A DNA stretch of 10,001 nucleotides from JALQUL01 sp964556425 (GTDB lineage: Bacteria > Pseudomonadota > Gammaproteobacteria > Burkholderiales > Burkholderiaceae_C), in the NCBI GenBank assembly GCA_964556425.1, contig CAZKWC010000088.1, positions 1 to 10,001 on the forward strand. The letters are read 5' to 3'. Numbering within the stretch: position 1 is the stretch's first letter; each line of letters starts with the position of its first letter. Below are positions 1 to 6,745 of the stretch, one piece after another. The notes beneath the pieces are model-generated. The model had not been told where the DNA came from. It saw nothing but the letters and a program-made list of their open reading frames with translations, and did no database searches. The position numbers and the translations under genes are program-made.

Positions 1-3
1 AAA

Positions 4-17
4 GTGATTTAAATCAA
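4..17 (+). promoter_or_regulatory. FNR/ANR-like binding site upstream of the cyd operon
   Basis: The site reads GTGAT-TTAA-ATCAA, which matches the FNR/ANR consensus TTGAT-N4-ATCAA at nine of ten defined positions; only the first T is G. Its centre (10.5) lies about 41 bp upstream of a start point predicted from the -10-like box at 39-44, the classical geometry for an activating class II FNR site. Control of cytochrome bd genes by FNR/ANR-type oxygen sensors is well known, so site and operon agree. Binding itself is inferred. Confidence 0.6.
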
Positions 18-38
18 TAGTAGCTCAAACGGCTTGTA

Positions 39-44
39 TATAGT
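39..44 (+). promoter_or_regulatory. Predicted -10 box of the cyd operon promoter
   Basis: TATAGT resembles the sigma-70 -10 consensus TATAAT. No good -35 box is seen, but the FNR-like site occupies the -35 neighbourhood, as in class II activator-dependent promoters. The predicted transcript would start near 51-52 and carry an AT-rich leader of about 120 nt before cydP. I saw no convincing riboswitch or hairpin in that leader. Confidence 0.4.
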
Positions 45-170
45 GGGTGTTTTAGCAATTGGAATAAGGTGATTTTTAGTTTTGATGTTGCTTAATTTCA
101 AAGCTAACTTAGTCGCTTTATTTCCAGTCATCTAAAGTCACTCTATTGTTGTTAAACAAAAAAATATTTT

Positions 171-353
171 ATGAACTTAGCAGACAAAACATTGGTTAAA
201 AAATTGGCCTATGTACTCGTTATTAAGTTAATACTGCTAATTGCATTATGGTGGTTTTTTATTCGAGATCAAAAAGTGGCAGTAGATGAAAACTCAGTGG
301 CAAATCAGTTTTTGTCACCTGTTAGCACAACAGAAAAAGAAAGTTCAAAATGA
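171..353 (+). CDS. cydP: CydP-type small subunit of cytochrome bd oxidase
   Basis: This 60-residue protein has a short basic N-terminus (K6, K10, K11), one hydrophobic helix at about residues 12-31 with an aromatic WWFF end, and a polar tail of about 28 residues. That layout, together with its place directly before cydA, fits the family named cytochrome oxidase putative small subunit CydP, a presumed single-helix partner or assembly factor of cytochrome bd in the inner membrane. Its stop overlaps the cydA start (ATGA at 350-353), so the two are probably translationally coupled. There is no clear Shine-Dalgarno sequence before the ATG; the upstream bases are A/T only for more than ten positions. 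The assignment rests on architecture and context. The exact role of the family is not established. Confidence 0.75.
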   Translation: MNLADKTLVKKLAYVLVIKLILLIALWWFFIRDQKVAVDENSVANQFLSPVSTTEKESSK

Positions 354-1924
354 TTTCAGAACAACTTGTCGATTTATCAAGACTGCAGTTTGCAGCAACT
401 GCACTTTATCACTTTTTATTTGTTCCTTTAACCATAGGTATGGTTTGGTTATTAGTCATTATGGAAAGTGTTTACGTAATGACGGGTAATGTCATTTGGA
501 AAGACATGACCCGATTTTGGGGTAAATTGTTTGGTATTAATTTTGCGTTAGGTGTCACTACTGGAATTACGCTTGAGTTTCAGTTTGGAACCAACTGGGC
601 CTATTATTCCCATTATGTAGGAGATATTTTTGGTGCCCCTTTAGCCATCGAAGGCTTAATGGCGTTTTTTCTTGAATCCACCATGATTGGTTTATTTTTC
701 TTTGGTTGGGACAGGTTAAGCAGAACGCAGCATTTAATGGTGACATTATTAATGGCAATTGGCACTAATTTGTCAGCACTTTGGATTTTGATTGCGAATG
801 GCTGGATGCAAAATCCCGTGGGCGCCGAGTTTAGTTATCTCACCATGCGAATGGAAATGACAGATTTTTGGGCCATTGTATTTAATCCAGATGCACAAGC
901 CAAATTTGTACATACCGTCTCTGCTGGTTATGTCACAGGCTCTATGTTTGTGCTTTCAATTTCTAGTTGGTATTTATTAAAAAAACGCGATGTGGAGTTC
1001 GCAAAACGTAGTTTCCGAGTGGCAGCTGCGTTTGGTTTAGCTTCCGTTTTAAGTGTGATTGTATTGGGTGACGAATCAGGCTATACCGTAGGCGAAGCCC
1101 AACAAACCAAAATGGCCGCTCTAGAGGCCATGTGGGAGACAAAACCAGCACCAGCGGGTTTAACACTGGTTGCTGGTATTAACGAGGCCGAGCAAAAAAA
1201 TGATTGGGAAATTGAAATTCCTTGGTTAATGGGCTTAATTGGTACACGCTCTATTAGTAAAGAGATTCCTGGTATTCATGAAATTAAAGCCAAAAATAAA
1301 GAGCGCATTTTAAGTGGCATAGTGGCAGTGAATGCCCTTGAAAAACTAAGAGCCAATCGAGAAGACGCACAGGCTAAACAATTATTTGAAGCGCATAAAG
1401 CCGATTTAGGATTTGGCTTTTTGTTAAAAAAATATGTAAGCGATGTGAATCAAGCAACACCTGAAATTATTACCAAGGCAGTCAACGATACAGTGCCTAG
1501 AGTCACTCCTATGTTTTGGAGTTTTAGAATTATGGTGGGTCTTGGTTTTGCCATGTTGATGTTATTTGCTTTGGCGTTTTATAGCACGCTCAAAACCAAT
1601 TGTATGCAAAAACCATGGTTGTTAAAAGCGGCTTTGTTCATGCTTCCTGCCCCATGGATAGCCTGTGAATTGGGATGGTTTGTTGCTGAATACGGCCGTC
1701 AGCCTTGGACTATTTATGGTGTTTTACCTACCCATATGAGTGTTTCAACATTAAGTGTAAATAGTCTGTATGGTTCCTTAGCCGGCTTTATTGGTTTTTA
1801 CACAGTATTGCTGGTAGTTGAAATGTATTTAATGGTGAAGTTTGCACGCATGGGGCCAGGTAGCCTTGGTACTGGTCGTTACGATCAAGAGTCCGTTCAT
1901 CACACCTCACCAACCGCTGTATAA
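350..1924 (+). CDS. cydA: Cytochrome bd ubiquinol oxidase subunit I
   Basis: Subunit I of the bd-type terminal oxidase oxidises quinol and reduces O2 to water in the inner membrane without pumping protons. The 524 residues match the E. coli length (522). Ligand positions are conserved with an offset of +2: H21 (heme b595), H188 and M395 (heme b558), E447 just before the GRQPW motif (heme d/b595 region), and E101 and E109 of the proton path. Residues from about 250 to 385 form a long periplasmic Q-loop containing the SGYTVGEAQQTK segment, so this is the long (E. coli-like) Q-loop subfamily and not the CioA-type short one. The start overlaps the cydP stop by 4 bp, with only a weak ribosome site (AAAGAAAG). 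cydB follows after 11 bp. Confidence 0.98.
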   Translation: MISEQLVDLSRLQFAATALYHFLFVPLTIGMVWLLVIMESVYVMTGNVIWKDMTRFWGKLFGINFALGVTTGITLEFQFGTNWAYYSHYVGDIFGAPLAIEGLMAFFLESTMIGLFFFGWDRLSRTQHLMVTLLMAIGTNLSALWILIANGWMQNPVGAEFSYLTMRMEMTDFWAIVFNPDAQAKFVHTVSAGYVTGSMFVLSISSWYLLKKRDVEFAKRSFRVAAAFGLASVLSVIVLGDESGYTVGEAQQTKMAALEAMWETKPAPAGLTLVAGINEAEQKNDWEIEIPWLMGLIGTRSISKEIPGIHEIKAKNKERILSGIVAVNALEKLRANREDAQAKQLFEAHKADLGFGFLLKKYVSDVNQATPEIITKAVNDTVPRVTPMFWSFRIMVGLGFAMLMLFALAFYSTLKTNCMQKPWLLKAALFMLPAPWIACELGWFVAEYGRQPWTIYGVLPTHMSVSTLSVNSLYGSLAGFIGFYTVLLVVEMYLMVKFARMGPGSLGTGRYDQESVHHTSPTAV

Positions 1925-1935
1925 GGGCTAACATC

Positions 1936-3072
1936 ATGATTGATTATTCAACTTTAAAAATTATTTGGTGGTTATTGGTAGGTGTTTTGTTAGTTGGTTT
2001 TGCCATTATGGACGGCCACGATATGGGCGTAGGAACGCTACTACCTTTTGTAGGAAAAAACGACACCGAGCGTCGGGTAGTTATCAATACAGTGGGGCCA
2101 CATTGGGATGGAAATCAGGTGTGGTTTATTACTGGAGGAGGGGCTATTTTTGCGGCATGGCCTTTGGTTTATGCCACTGCATTTAGTGGTTTTTATTGGG
2201 CCATGTTGTTAGTTTTATGGGCTTTGTTTTTTAGACCTGTCGGTTTTGATTACCGCAGCAAAATTCATAATCAAAAATGGCGCAGTACATGGGATTGGGG
2301 TTTGTTTATAGGGGGTGCAATTCCACCCGTTATTTTTGGTGTTGCTTTTGGTAACTTATTACAAGGTGTGCCCTTTAGTTTTGATGAGTATTTAGTCTCT
2401 ACCTATACGGGAAGCTTTTGGCAGTTACTCAACCCATTTGCATTGTTAGCAGGTGTAGTGAGTAGTGCCATGATTACCATGCAAGGTGGTGCCTATTTAG
2501 CCCATCGCACAGAGGGCCCTATTCAAGGCCGGGTAATTAAGGCCACTATCGTAGCGGCTTTCATCATGTTGCTTGGTTTTATAGCGGCTGGAGTTTGGTT
2601 GCAAAGTATTGATGGTTACCGCATTACTTCTAGCGTTGTGCAAGGTGCTATGCCAGACCCTATGGCAAAAACAGTGGTGCGTGAAGCTGGGGCATGGATG
2701 CTTAATTACCAGTCGCAACCGCTTTTATGGATACTTCCTGCATTGGGCGTGTTAGCGGCACTAGCTACAGCTGTTTTATTAAATTTAAGGCATACCTTGT
2801 CAGCTTTTGTGGCTTCGTCATTCGCCATTATTGGTGTGATAGGCACTGCTGGCGCTTCGATGTTTCCATTCATTATGCCCTCTAGTTCAATGCCTGCTGC
2901 AAGCCTTACGGTTTGGGATAGTGTTTCTAGTCATTTAACTTTGGGTATTATGTTTTGGGCCACTCTTATTTTTATGCCAATTATTATTTTTTATACCTCT
3001 TGGGCTTATAAGGTAATGAGTGGCAAAGTGACTGAAGCCTATATTAAAGAGAATGATCACGCAGCTTATTAA
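1936..3072 (+). CDS. cydB: Cytochrome bd ubiquinol oxidase subunit II
   Basis: Subunit II is the structural partner of CydA in the bd oxidase. Its 378 residues compare with 379 in E. coli CydB. The family signature regions are clear: an N-terminal helix ending in DGHDMGVG (D26, D29), then NDTERR, then PHWDGNQVWF with D58, an acidic residue of the internal proton/oxygen channel region. About nine hydrophobic segments follow to the C-terminus. H28 replaces the Phe found in E. coli. The ATG follows cydA by 11 bp and has a good ribosome site (AAGGG at 1923-1927, 8 nt spacing). The next gene of the operon, cydX, comes only after an unusually long spacer of 217 bp. Confidence 0.98.
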   Translation: MIDYSTLKIIWWLLVGVLLVGFAIMDGHDMGVGTLLPFVGKNDTERRVVINTVGPHWDGNQVWFITGGGAIFAAWPLVYATAFSGFYWAMLLVLWALFFRPVGFDYRSKIHNQKWRSTWDWGLFIGGAIPPVIFGVAFGNLLQGVPFSFDEYLVSTYTGSFWQLLNPFALLAGVVSSAMITMQGGAYLAHRTEGPIQGRVIKATIVAAFIMLLGFIAAGVWLQSIDGYRITSSVVQGAMPDPMAKTVVREAGAWMLNYQSQPLLWILPALGVLAALATAVLLNLRHTLSAFVASSFAIIGVIGTAGASMFPFIMPSSSMPAASLTVWDSVSSHLTLGIMFWATLIFMPIIIFYTSWAYKVMSGKVTEAYIKENDHAAY

Positions 3073-3095
3073 TGGTTGAATTACCGATAGTAGTG

Positions 3096-3253
3096 GCTGT
3101 TGCATGCGAATAGTAAATGTAGACTTGCTTCGAGCTTGTGAGACCTGTTTTATAGGGGTATTACTTAGCAGTGTGCAAGTTAGCTCTTTTAAAAATGGCG
3201 CAATAAAACTTTCAAGCCAGTTAAAAGACGAACTAAAAACTAAATGCAACAGC
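3096..3253. repeat. 10-bp inverted repeat bounding a 158-bp block between cydB and cydX
   Basis: GCTGTTGCAT at 3096-3105 is repeated as its perfect reverse complement at 3244-3253, enclosing 138 bp. Inside, ACTTGC near 3123 and GCAAGT near 3176 form a smaller nested pair, so the block could fold as a long branched hairpin in the cyd mRNA. The arms share the core CTGTTGCA with IS6-family transposon ends, but no transposase or target duplication is visible, so a relict or miniature element is only one option. A 52-codon frame (3104-3262) also runs through it, with no ribosome site and no recognised product. The function of the block is unknown. Confidence 0.45.
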
Positions 3254-3289
3254 ATTTTTTAAATGGAATAAAAACTCAAAGGAGTTGAT

Positions 3290-3409
3290 ATGTGGTATTT
3301 TGCTTGGGTCTTAGGAGTAGGTTTTGCTGTGTTGTTGGCAATTTTAAATGCGATGTGGGGTGAAGCTCAAGATGCAAAATTAAATGCTCAGCCACCTAAG
3401 AATGATTAA
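3290..3409 (+). CDS. cydX: Cytochrome bd oxidase small subunit CydX
   Basis: The product is a 39-residue single-helix protein beginning MWYFAWVLG, nearly the same start as E. coli CydX (MWYFAWILG, 37 residues). The hydrophobic helix spans about residues 4-23. Glu25, at the position known to matter for CydX function in E. coli, is conserved, and the tail is polar. CydX binds CydA and stabilises the heme groups of the bd complex in the inner membrane. The start has a strong ribosome site (AGGAG at 3280-3284, 5 nt spacing). ybgE follows 6 bp after the stop. Confidence 0.95.
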   Translation: MWYFAWVLGVGFAVLLAILNAMWGEAQDAKLNAQPPKND

Positions 3410-3415
3410 TTTTTT

Positions 3416-3721
3416 ATGAGTCATCATCCTGCTCCAAAAGAGTCTTCAGAGGCATCAGAACAAAAGCCTAGCACCATCCATTTGCCTAGTCTTTTGACGG
3501 GCGTGCTCATTATGTTGTTGGGTAGTATCTATCCACTTATTTTTGCTGATGCCAACGGTAAGGCAGACCATGCTTTAGCATTTGCTTTATTTTGGGCTAT
3601 GAGTGCAGGTTTAGTTAGAGGGGTGGGTTTTGTACCCATCCAAAGAGTTTGGAAGTTATTTTTTTCTGGTTGGTCTTGTGTATTTGCATTAGCGCTTGCA
3701 GCCTTATTAAGATGGTTTTAA
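3416..3721 (+). CDS. ybgE: Cyd operon protein YbgE
   Basis: A 101-residue membrane protein with a polar His/Ser/Glu-rich N-terminus of about 23 residues and three hydrophobic segments at about 25-44, 52-72 and 78-101. The second segment and the bases after it (FWAMSAGLVRGVGF, then P-x-x-x-VW) match the conserved core of E. coli YbgE (97 residues), and the position directly after cydX is the usual one. The family accompanies cytochrome bd operons; its molecular role is not established. It starts 6 bp after the cydX stop without a Shine-Dalgarno sequence, so translation probably depends on cydX translation. No clear terminator hairpin is visible in the 50 bp between this gene and the convergent acetyltransferase gene. 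Confidence 0.9.
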   Translation: MSHHPAPKESSEASEQKPSTIHLPSLLTGVLIMLLGSIYPLIFADANGKADHALAFALFWAMSAGLVRGVGFVPIQRVWKLFFSGWSCVFALALAALLRWF

Positions 3722-3771
3722 AACCTCAAAGTAAAATATTTTTAATCTATAAAGCAGTCCACGCGCCTTAG

Positions 3772-4242
3772 TTAAGTTAACAAATTTTTTTTCATAAACA
3801 CACTAAATGGGTCGGGACGGTAATTGGCAAAAGGCCCACAAATTTCAAAACCGTTTTTTTTGTATAAATTCAAAGCAGCAGAAAAAGCAGGGGCTGGGCC
3901 AGTTTCTAAATACAGAGTTTCAACGCCTTGAAGCTTAGCCTGTTCAATTAAGTGACTTAGTATCACTTGAGCCACACCTTGTTTTAAAAACAAACTAGAA
4001 GTGCGCATCGATTTTAATTCTGCACTTTTAGTGTTTCCATAGTTTAGCATTTTGAATGCACCACAGCCCATGATTTGATTGTTTTGCCAAACAGTCCAGA
4101 GCTCAATTTCAGGAGCCCTTAATGCATTTAAATCGAGTGCATGCACACTTTCGGGTGGAGAAAGTGTGCGCAAATGTTCTAAATGTTCAAGTAGTAATTG
4201 TTGAACAGCCTTGTCATCTAAGTTAGCTAATAAAAGTTGCAT
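3772..4242 (-). CDS. GNAT family N-acetyltransferase (YsnE-like)
   Basis: This 156-residue cytoplasmic protein has the GNAT fold pattern: the segment SPPESVHALDL at residues 28-38, MGCGAFK at 58-64, the acetyl-CoA binding region ELKSMRT...GVA at 75-91, LYLETG at 110-115, and a C-terminal GF-x-x-CGPF-x-x-YRPDP-x-SVFM at 131-150. The SPPESVHALDL and YRPDP-SVFM blocks are typical of the B. subtilis YsnE-like subgroup, whose natural substrate is not settled. The normal Arg/Gln of the R/Q-x-x-G-x-G/A motif appears as Leu86. The start is supported by AAGGAA at 4251-4256 on the minus strand. It is divergent from the LacI-type gene and convergent with ybgE. The substrate is unknown. Confidence 0.85.
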   Translation of the reverse strand: MQLLLANLDDKAVQQLLLEHLEHLRTLSPPESVHALDLNALRAPEIELWTVWQNNQIMGCGAFKMLNYGNTKSAELKSMRTSSLFLKQGVAQVILSHLIEQAKLQGVETLYLETGPAPAFSAALNLYKKNGFEICGPFANYRPDPFSVFMKKNLLT

Positions 4243-4265
4243 CGTTCAATTTCCTTTTTTAAATT

Positions 4266-4293
4266 GATATATTTGAAGCAATAAATATGCCAA
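4266..4293 (-). promoter_or_regulatory. Possible sigma-70 promoter of the acetyltransferase gene
   Basis: Read on the minus strand, TTGGCA (4288-4293) and TATATC (4266-4271) are separated by 16 bp, close to the -35/-10 consensus. The predicted transcript would start near 4258, just at the edge of the ribosome site, which makes the leader very short. The region is AT-rich and chance matches are easy, so confidence is low. Confidence 0.3.
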
Positions 4294-4347
4294 TAGATTA
4301 GCCAACTGATGCTGTACAGGATTTTAAAAATATCCGAAAAAAACCAA

Positions 4348-4376
4348 TTGACTTTAAATGTAAACGTTTACATAAT
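4348..4376 (+). promoter_or_regulatory. Sigma-70 promoter of the LacI-family gene
   Basis: TTGACT (4348-4353) and CATAAT (4371-4376) each differ from consensus by one base and are exactly 17 bp apart, the optimal spacing. The predicted transcription start falls at about 4383-4384, i.e. on or next to the A of the chosen ATG, implying a leaderless or nearly leaderless mRNA. This also argues against the upstream in-frame ATG at 4309, which precedes the promoter. Confidence 0.65.
4358..4373. promoter_or_regulatory. Perfect 16-bp palindromic LacI-family operator
   Basis: ATGTAAACGTTTACAT is a perfect palindrome with a central CG, the hallmark of LacI/GalR/CcpA-type operators (core TGTAAACGTTTACA, 4359-4372). 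It fills most of the spacer between the -35 and -10 boxes and covers the first three bases of the -10, so a bound repressor would block RNA polymerase directly. Eleven bases separate it from the repressor start codon, pointing to autoregulation. No other perfect copy was found in the window. Confidence 0.8.
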
Positions 4377-4383
4377 ACTTGTC

Positions 4384-5397
4384 ATGATAGAAAACCATAT
4401 TAAAAAAGCAACCATTACCACTTTAGCTCAAGAAACGGGTCTTTCCTTGGCAACTGTTTCTAGGGCATTGGCGGGTCTGCCTTCAGTTTTGCCAGAAACC
4501 AGAAACAAGGTTTTGGAGGCTGCCGAACGTTTAAATTATGTTAAAGATAGAGCCGGTTTGCGTTTAAAAACCGGACGTACACAAGTTTTGGCATTTATTA
4601 TGAATCAATATGATGCACAAAATCCTGGTTTTCAAAACTTAATTTATGGACTAGGCGATTCAGTACAAGGTACTGATTACCATTTAATTGTTCTACCAGA
4701 AACTGCTGCTCATGGTGGTATTTCACAGGTGAAATATGTGGTTGAAAGAGGCTTGGCAGATGGCATTGCCATTACCCACACCTCACCACACGATAAAAGG
4801 GTAGAGTATTTATTAGCAAAAGGTTTTCCTTTTATTACCCATGGCAGAACCTTGTTAACACCCGAGCATGGTTTTGTCGATTTTGCAAATGAGCAATTTG
4901 CAGCGATGTCGGTACAGGCCTTAGCTAGCCGAGGTCGTAAAAAAACAGCTTTATTACTGCCTAAACAAGGCGGCACATTTAGACAGCATTTAATAGATGG
5001 TTTTACTGAAACAGCAGTATTAAATGGCATTGTCGGCGATTGTATTGATCAAATTAGTTTAGACGATGAACCTGAATTGATTTATCAGTGGGCACTTGAA
5101 AATGTCCGTCAATACGATAGTTTTGTAGTGACTCGTGAGTCTCCAGTTATTGCAATTGTCAGCGCCATACAAGATGCAGGTTTAGAAATAGGCAAAGATT
5201 TAGATTTAGTTATTAAATACAGTAGTTCTTTGCCATTTTATTTACGTCAGCCCATGATGGCTTGTTTCGAGGACTTGCGCCTAGCAGGTAAAACCTTGGG
5301 ACAAAGCATGCTCGCTCATTTTGCGAGGCCAGGAATTAGCCAAGCTAAAGTTTTATTCCCACCCCCACCTTTGGAGTTTTTCCATGCCAACCAATGA
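4384..5397 (+). CDS. LacI-family transcriptional regulator (AglR/RafR-like)
   Basis: The 337-residue protein carries an N-terminal LacI helix-turn-helix at residues 9-30 (TITTLAQETGLSLATVSRAL), a hinge-helix region near 53-65 (with LKTGRT), and a periplasmic-binding-protein-like effector domain from about 66 to the end. The stretches YHLIVLPE and GFPFITHGRT resemble AglR/RafR-type repressors of alpha-glucoside/alpha-galactoside genes; the effector is therefore probably a sugar. I chose the ATG at 4384 because the HTH begins eight residues later, and because the earlier in-frame ATG (4309) lies upstream of the predicted promoter and operator. There is no Shine-Dalgarno sequence before it. The gene overlaps the next one by 14 bp. 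Likely targets are itself, the DUF1479 gene and the nearby sugar importer; the last is inferred. Confidence 0.9.
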   Translation: MIENHIKKATITTLAQETGLSLATVSRALAGLPSVLPETRNKVLEAAERLNYVKDRAGLRLKTGRTQVLAFIMNQYDAQNPGFQNLIYGLGDSVQGTDYHLIVLPETAAHGGISQVKYVVERGLADGIAITHTSPHDKRVEYLLAKGFPFITHGRTLLTPEHGFVDFANEQFAAMSVQALASRGRKKTALLLPKQGGTFRQHLIDGFTETAVLNGIVGDCIDQISLDDEPELIYQWALENVRQYDSFVVTRESPVIAIVSAIQDAGLEIGKDLDLVIKYSSSLPFYLRQPMMACFEDLRLAGKTLGQSMLAHFARPGISQAKVLFPPPPLEFFHANQ

Positions 5398-6628
5398 TCT
5401 TAATTTACCGTTCAAAGACAAAATTATTGAAAGTAAAAAGTTACTAAAAAAACAAATTACTGATTTGCCGCAGCGTTTTGCACAATTAACTCAATTAATT
5501 GAAGCCGAAATTCAACAAATTGAGCAAGAGCGGGCTCAGGGCATAGAGCCTATTCCCGAGCTAGAGTTTGCCGATTTAAAAAATACCAGTGCAGAACAAA
5601 TTCAAAAAATTAAACGTCGTGGTTGCGTTGTGATTCGCAATGTATTTGATAGAAAAAAAGTAGAAGCATGGAACGATGACATTGTTGAATATCTCGCTTC
5701 TAATAACTATTTAGAAAAATCAGTGGCTAAGCGAGGCATTGATCAATACTTTAGTACTTTGGCCAGTTCAAAACCACAAATTTATGGGATTTATTGGTCT
5801 AAGTCACAAATGCAAGCGCGTCAGTCGCCAGAGCTAGCAGACGCTAGAAAATGGCTCAATCGCCTGTGGAAATACGAGCATGAAGGCAAAGCGGTATTTA
5901 ATCCCGATTTAGAGTGTTTATATGCCGATAGAGTGCGTCAGCGTCAACCAGGCGATGCTTCCTTGGGTTTGTCTGCTCACTGTGATGCTGGCTCTATTGA
6001 GCGCTGGATTGATGGTCCATTTCGCGAAGTTTACCGCGAAGTTTTTAAAGGTGATGTGACAAAATATGACGCATTTGACGCCGCCTTTAGAACCGAAACC
6101 AATGAAATTCCATCGCCCGCTGTAAGCAGTGTATTTAGAACGTTTCAAGGTTGGACAGCCTTAACACCGCAGGGTGCAGGTGATGGCACTTTAAATATTA
6201 TTCCCACTGTTTTAGCCGTACCCTATATGTTGCTGAGAGCATTGCAAGATGATGTGGCTGAAGACGATTTGTGTAATGCTCAAGCAGGTCGTGCCATGGT
6301 GGTTTCTAAAGACCATCATGAGTTGTTATTAAGGGCTTACGGACCGATTCCAAAAGTTTATCCAGGTGATACCGTCTGGTGGCATCCAGATGTTTTACAT
6401 GGTGTAGAAGATGTGCACAGAGGTACTGGTTATAGCAATGTGATTTATATTGGTGCGGCTCCCTCTTGTGAAAAAAATAATCGTTTCTTAAAGCTGCAAA
6501 AAACTGCCTTTGAAGCGGGACTTTCTTCACCCGATTTTGCCCCTGAAAATTATGAAGTCGATTTTAAAAATCGGTTTACAGTTGAAGAGTTAACACCATT
6601 GGGCCGGCAACAAATGGGTTATGAATAA
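5384..6628 (+). CDS. DUF1479 family protein, putative Fe(II)/2-oxoglutarate oxygenase (YbiU-like)
   Basis: The 414-residue protein aligns by eye along its length with E. coli YbiU (about 421 residues): KRRGCVVIRNVF near the N-terminal third, IYWSKSQMQARQS, LNRLW, FRTFQGWTAL and GDTVWWHPDVLH. Candidate iron ligands form an HxD...H triad, H199 and D201 (in SAHCDAG) with H339 (H334 is an alternative), followed by an Arg at about 344 that could hold 2-oxoglutarate. The family's reaction and substrate are unknown. The start at 5384 has GGAG at 5373-5376 with 7 nt spacing and lies inside the end of the LacI gene, so co-transcription and coupled translation are likely. An earlier in-frame ATG at 5321 would add 21 residues unlike the family. 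A strong terminator follows. Confidence 0.9.
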   Translation: MPTNDLNLPFKDKIIESKKLLKKQITDLPQRFAQLTQLIEAEIQQIEQERAQGIEPIPELEFADLKNTSAEQIQKIKRRGCVVIRNVFDRKKVEAWNDDIVEYLASNNYLEKSVAKRGIDQYFSTLASSKPQIYGIYWSKSQMQARQSPELADARKWLNRLWKYEHEGKAVFNPDLECLYADRVRQRQPGDASLGLSAHCDAGSIERWIDGPFREVYREVFKGDVTKYDAFDAAFRTETNEIPSPAVSSVFRTFQGWTALTPQGAGDGTLNIIPTVLAVPYMLLRALQDDVAEDDLCNAQAGRAMVVSKDHHELLLRAYGPIPKVYPGDTVWWHPDVLHGVEDVHRGTGYSNVIYIGAAPSCEKNNRFLKLQKTAFEAGLSSPDFAPENYEVDFKNRFTVEELTPLGRQQMGYE

Positions 6629-6657
6629 GCCTGAATTCCAACTAGAGGCTTCATAAT

Positions 6658-6697
6658 AAAACCCCATTGTTGATTACTTCAAACAATGGGGTTTTTT
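6658..6697. terminator. Bidirectional intrinsic terminator
   Basis: A 14-bp perfect stem (6658-6671 with 6682-6695) with a CCCC/GGGG core closes a 10-nt loop. A run of six T follows on the + strand (6692-6697) and an A-rich stretch precedes it, so it also ends in U-rich sequence on the - strand. It lies between the convergent DUF1479 and Dabb genes and should end transcription from both sides. Confidence 0.92.
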
Positions 6698-6745
6698 ATT
6701 GTCAAATTAAATCAATTACTTCAATTGATTTAGTTGAATGAGTAA

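Noticed and set aside
82..95. Second FNR-like box (TTGAT-N4-CTTAA) in the cyd leader
   Set aside because: Only one half-site is good; the other matches three of five bases, and it would lie downstream of the predicted transcription start.
2935..3255. 106-codon minus-strand frame across the end of cydB and the spacer
   Set aside because: Most of it lies antisense to conserved cydB codons, it has no ribosome site, and its product resembles nothing I recognise.
3733..3742. AAAATATTTT palindrome between ybgE and the acetyltransferase gene as a terminator
   Set aside because: No loop, no GC pairs and no flanking U-run of note; it would not form a stable terminator hairpin.
4309..4383. N-terminal extension of the LacI-family protein from ATG 4309
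   Set aside because: The extension would be encoded by the promoter and operator themselves and places 33 residues before the HTH, unlike LacI-family proteins.
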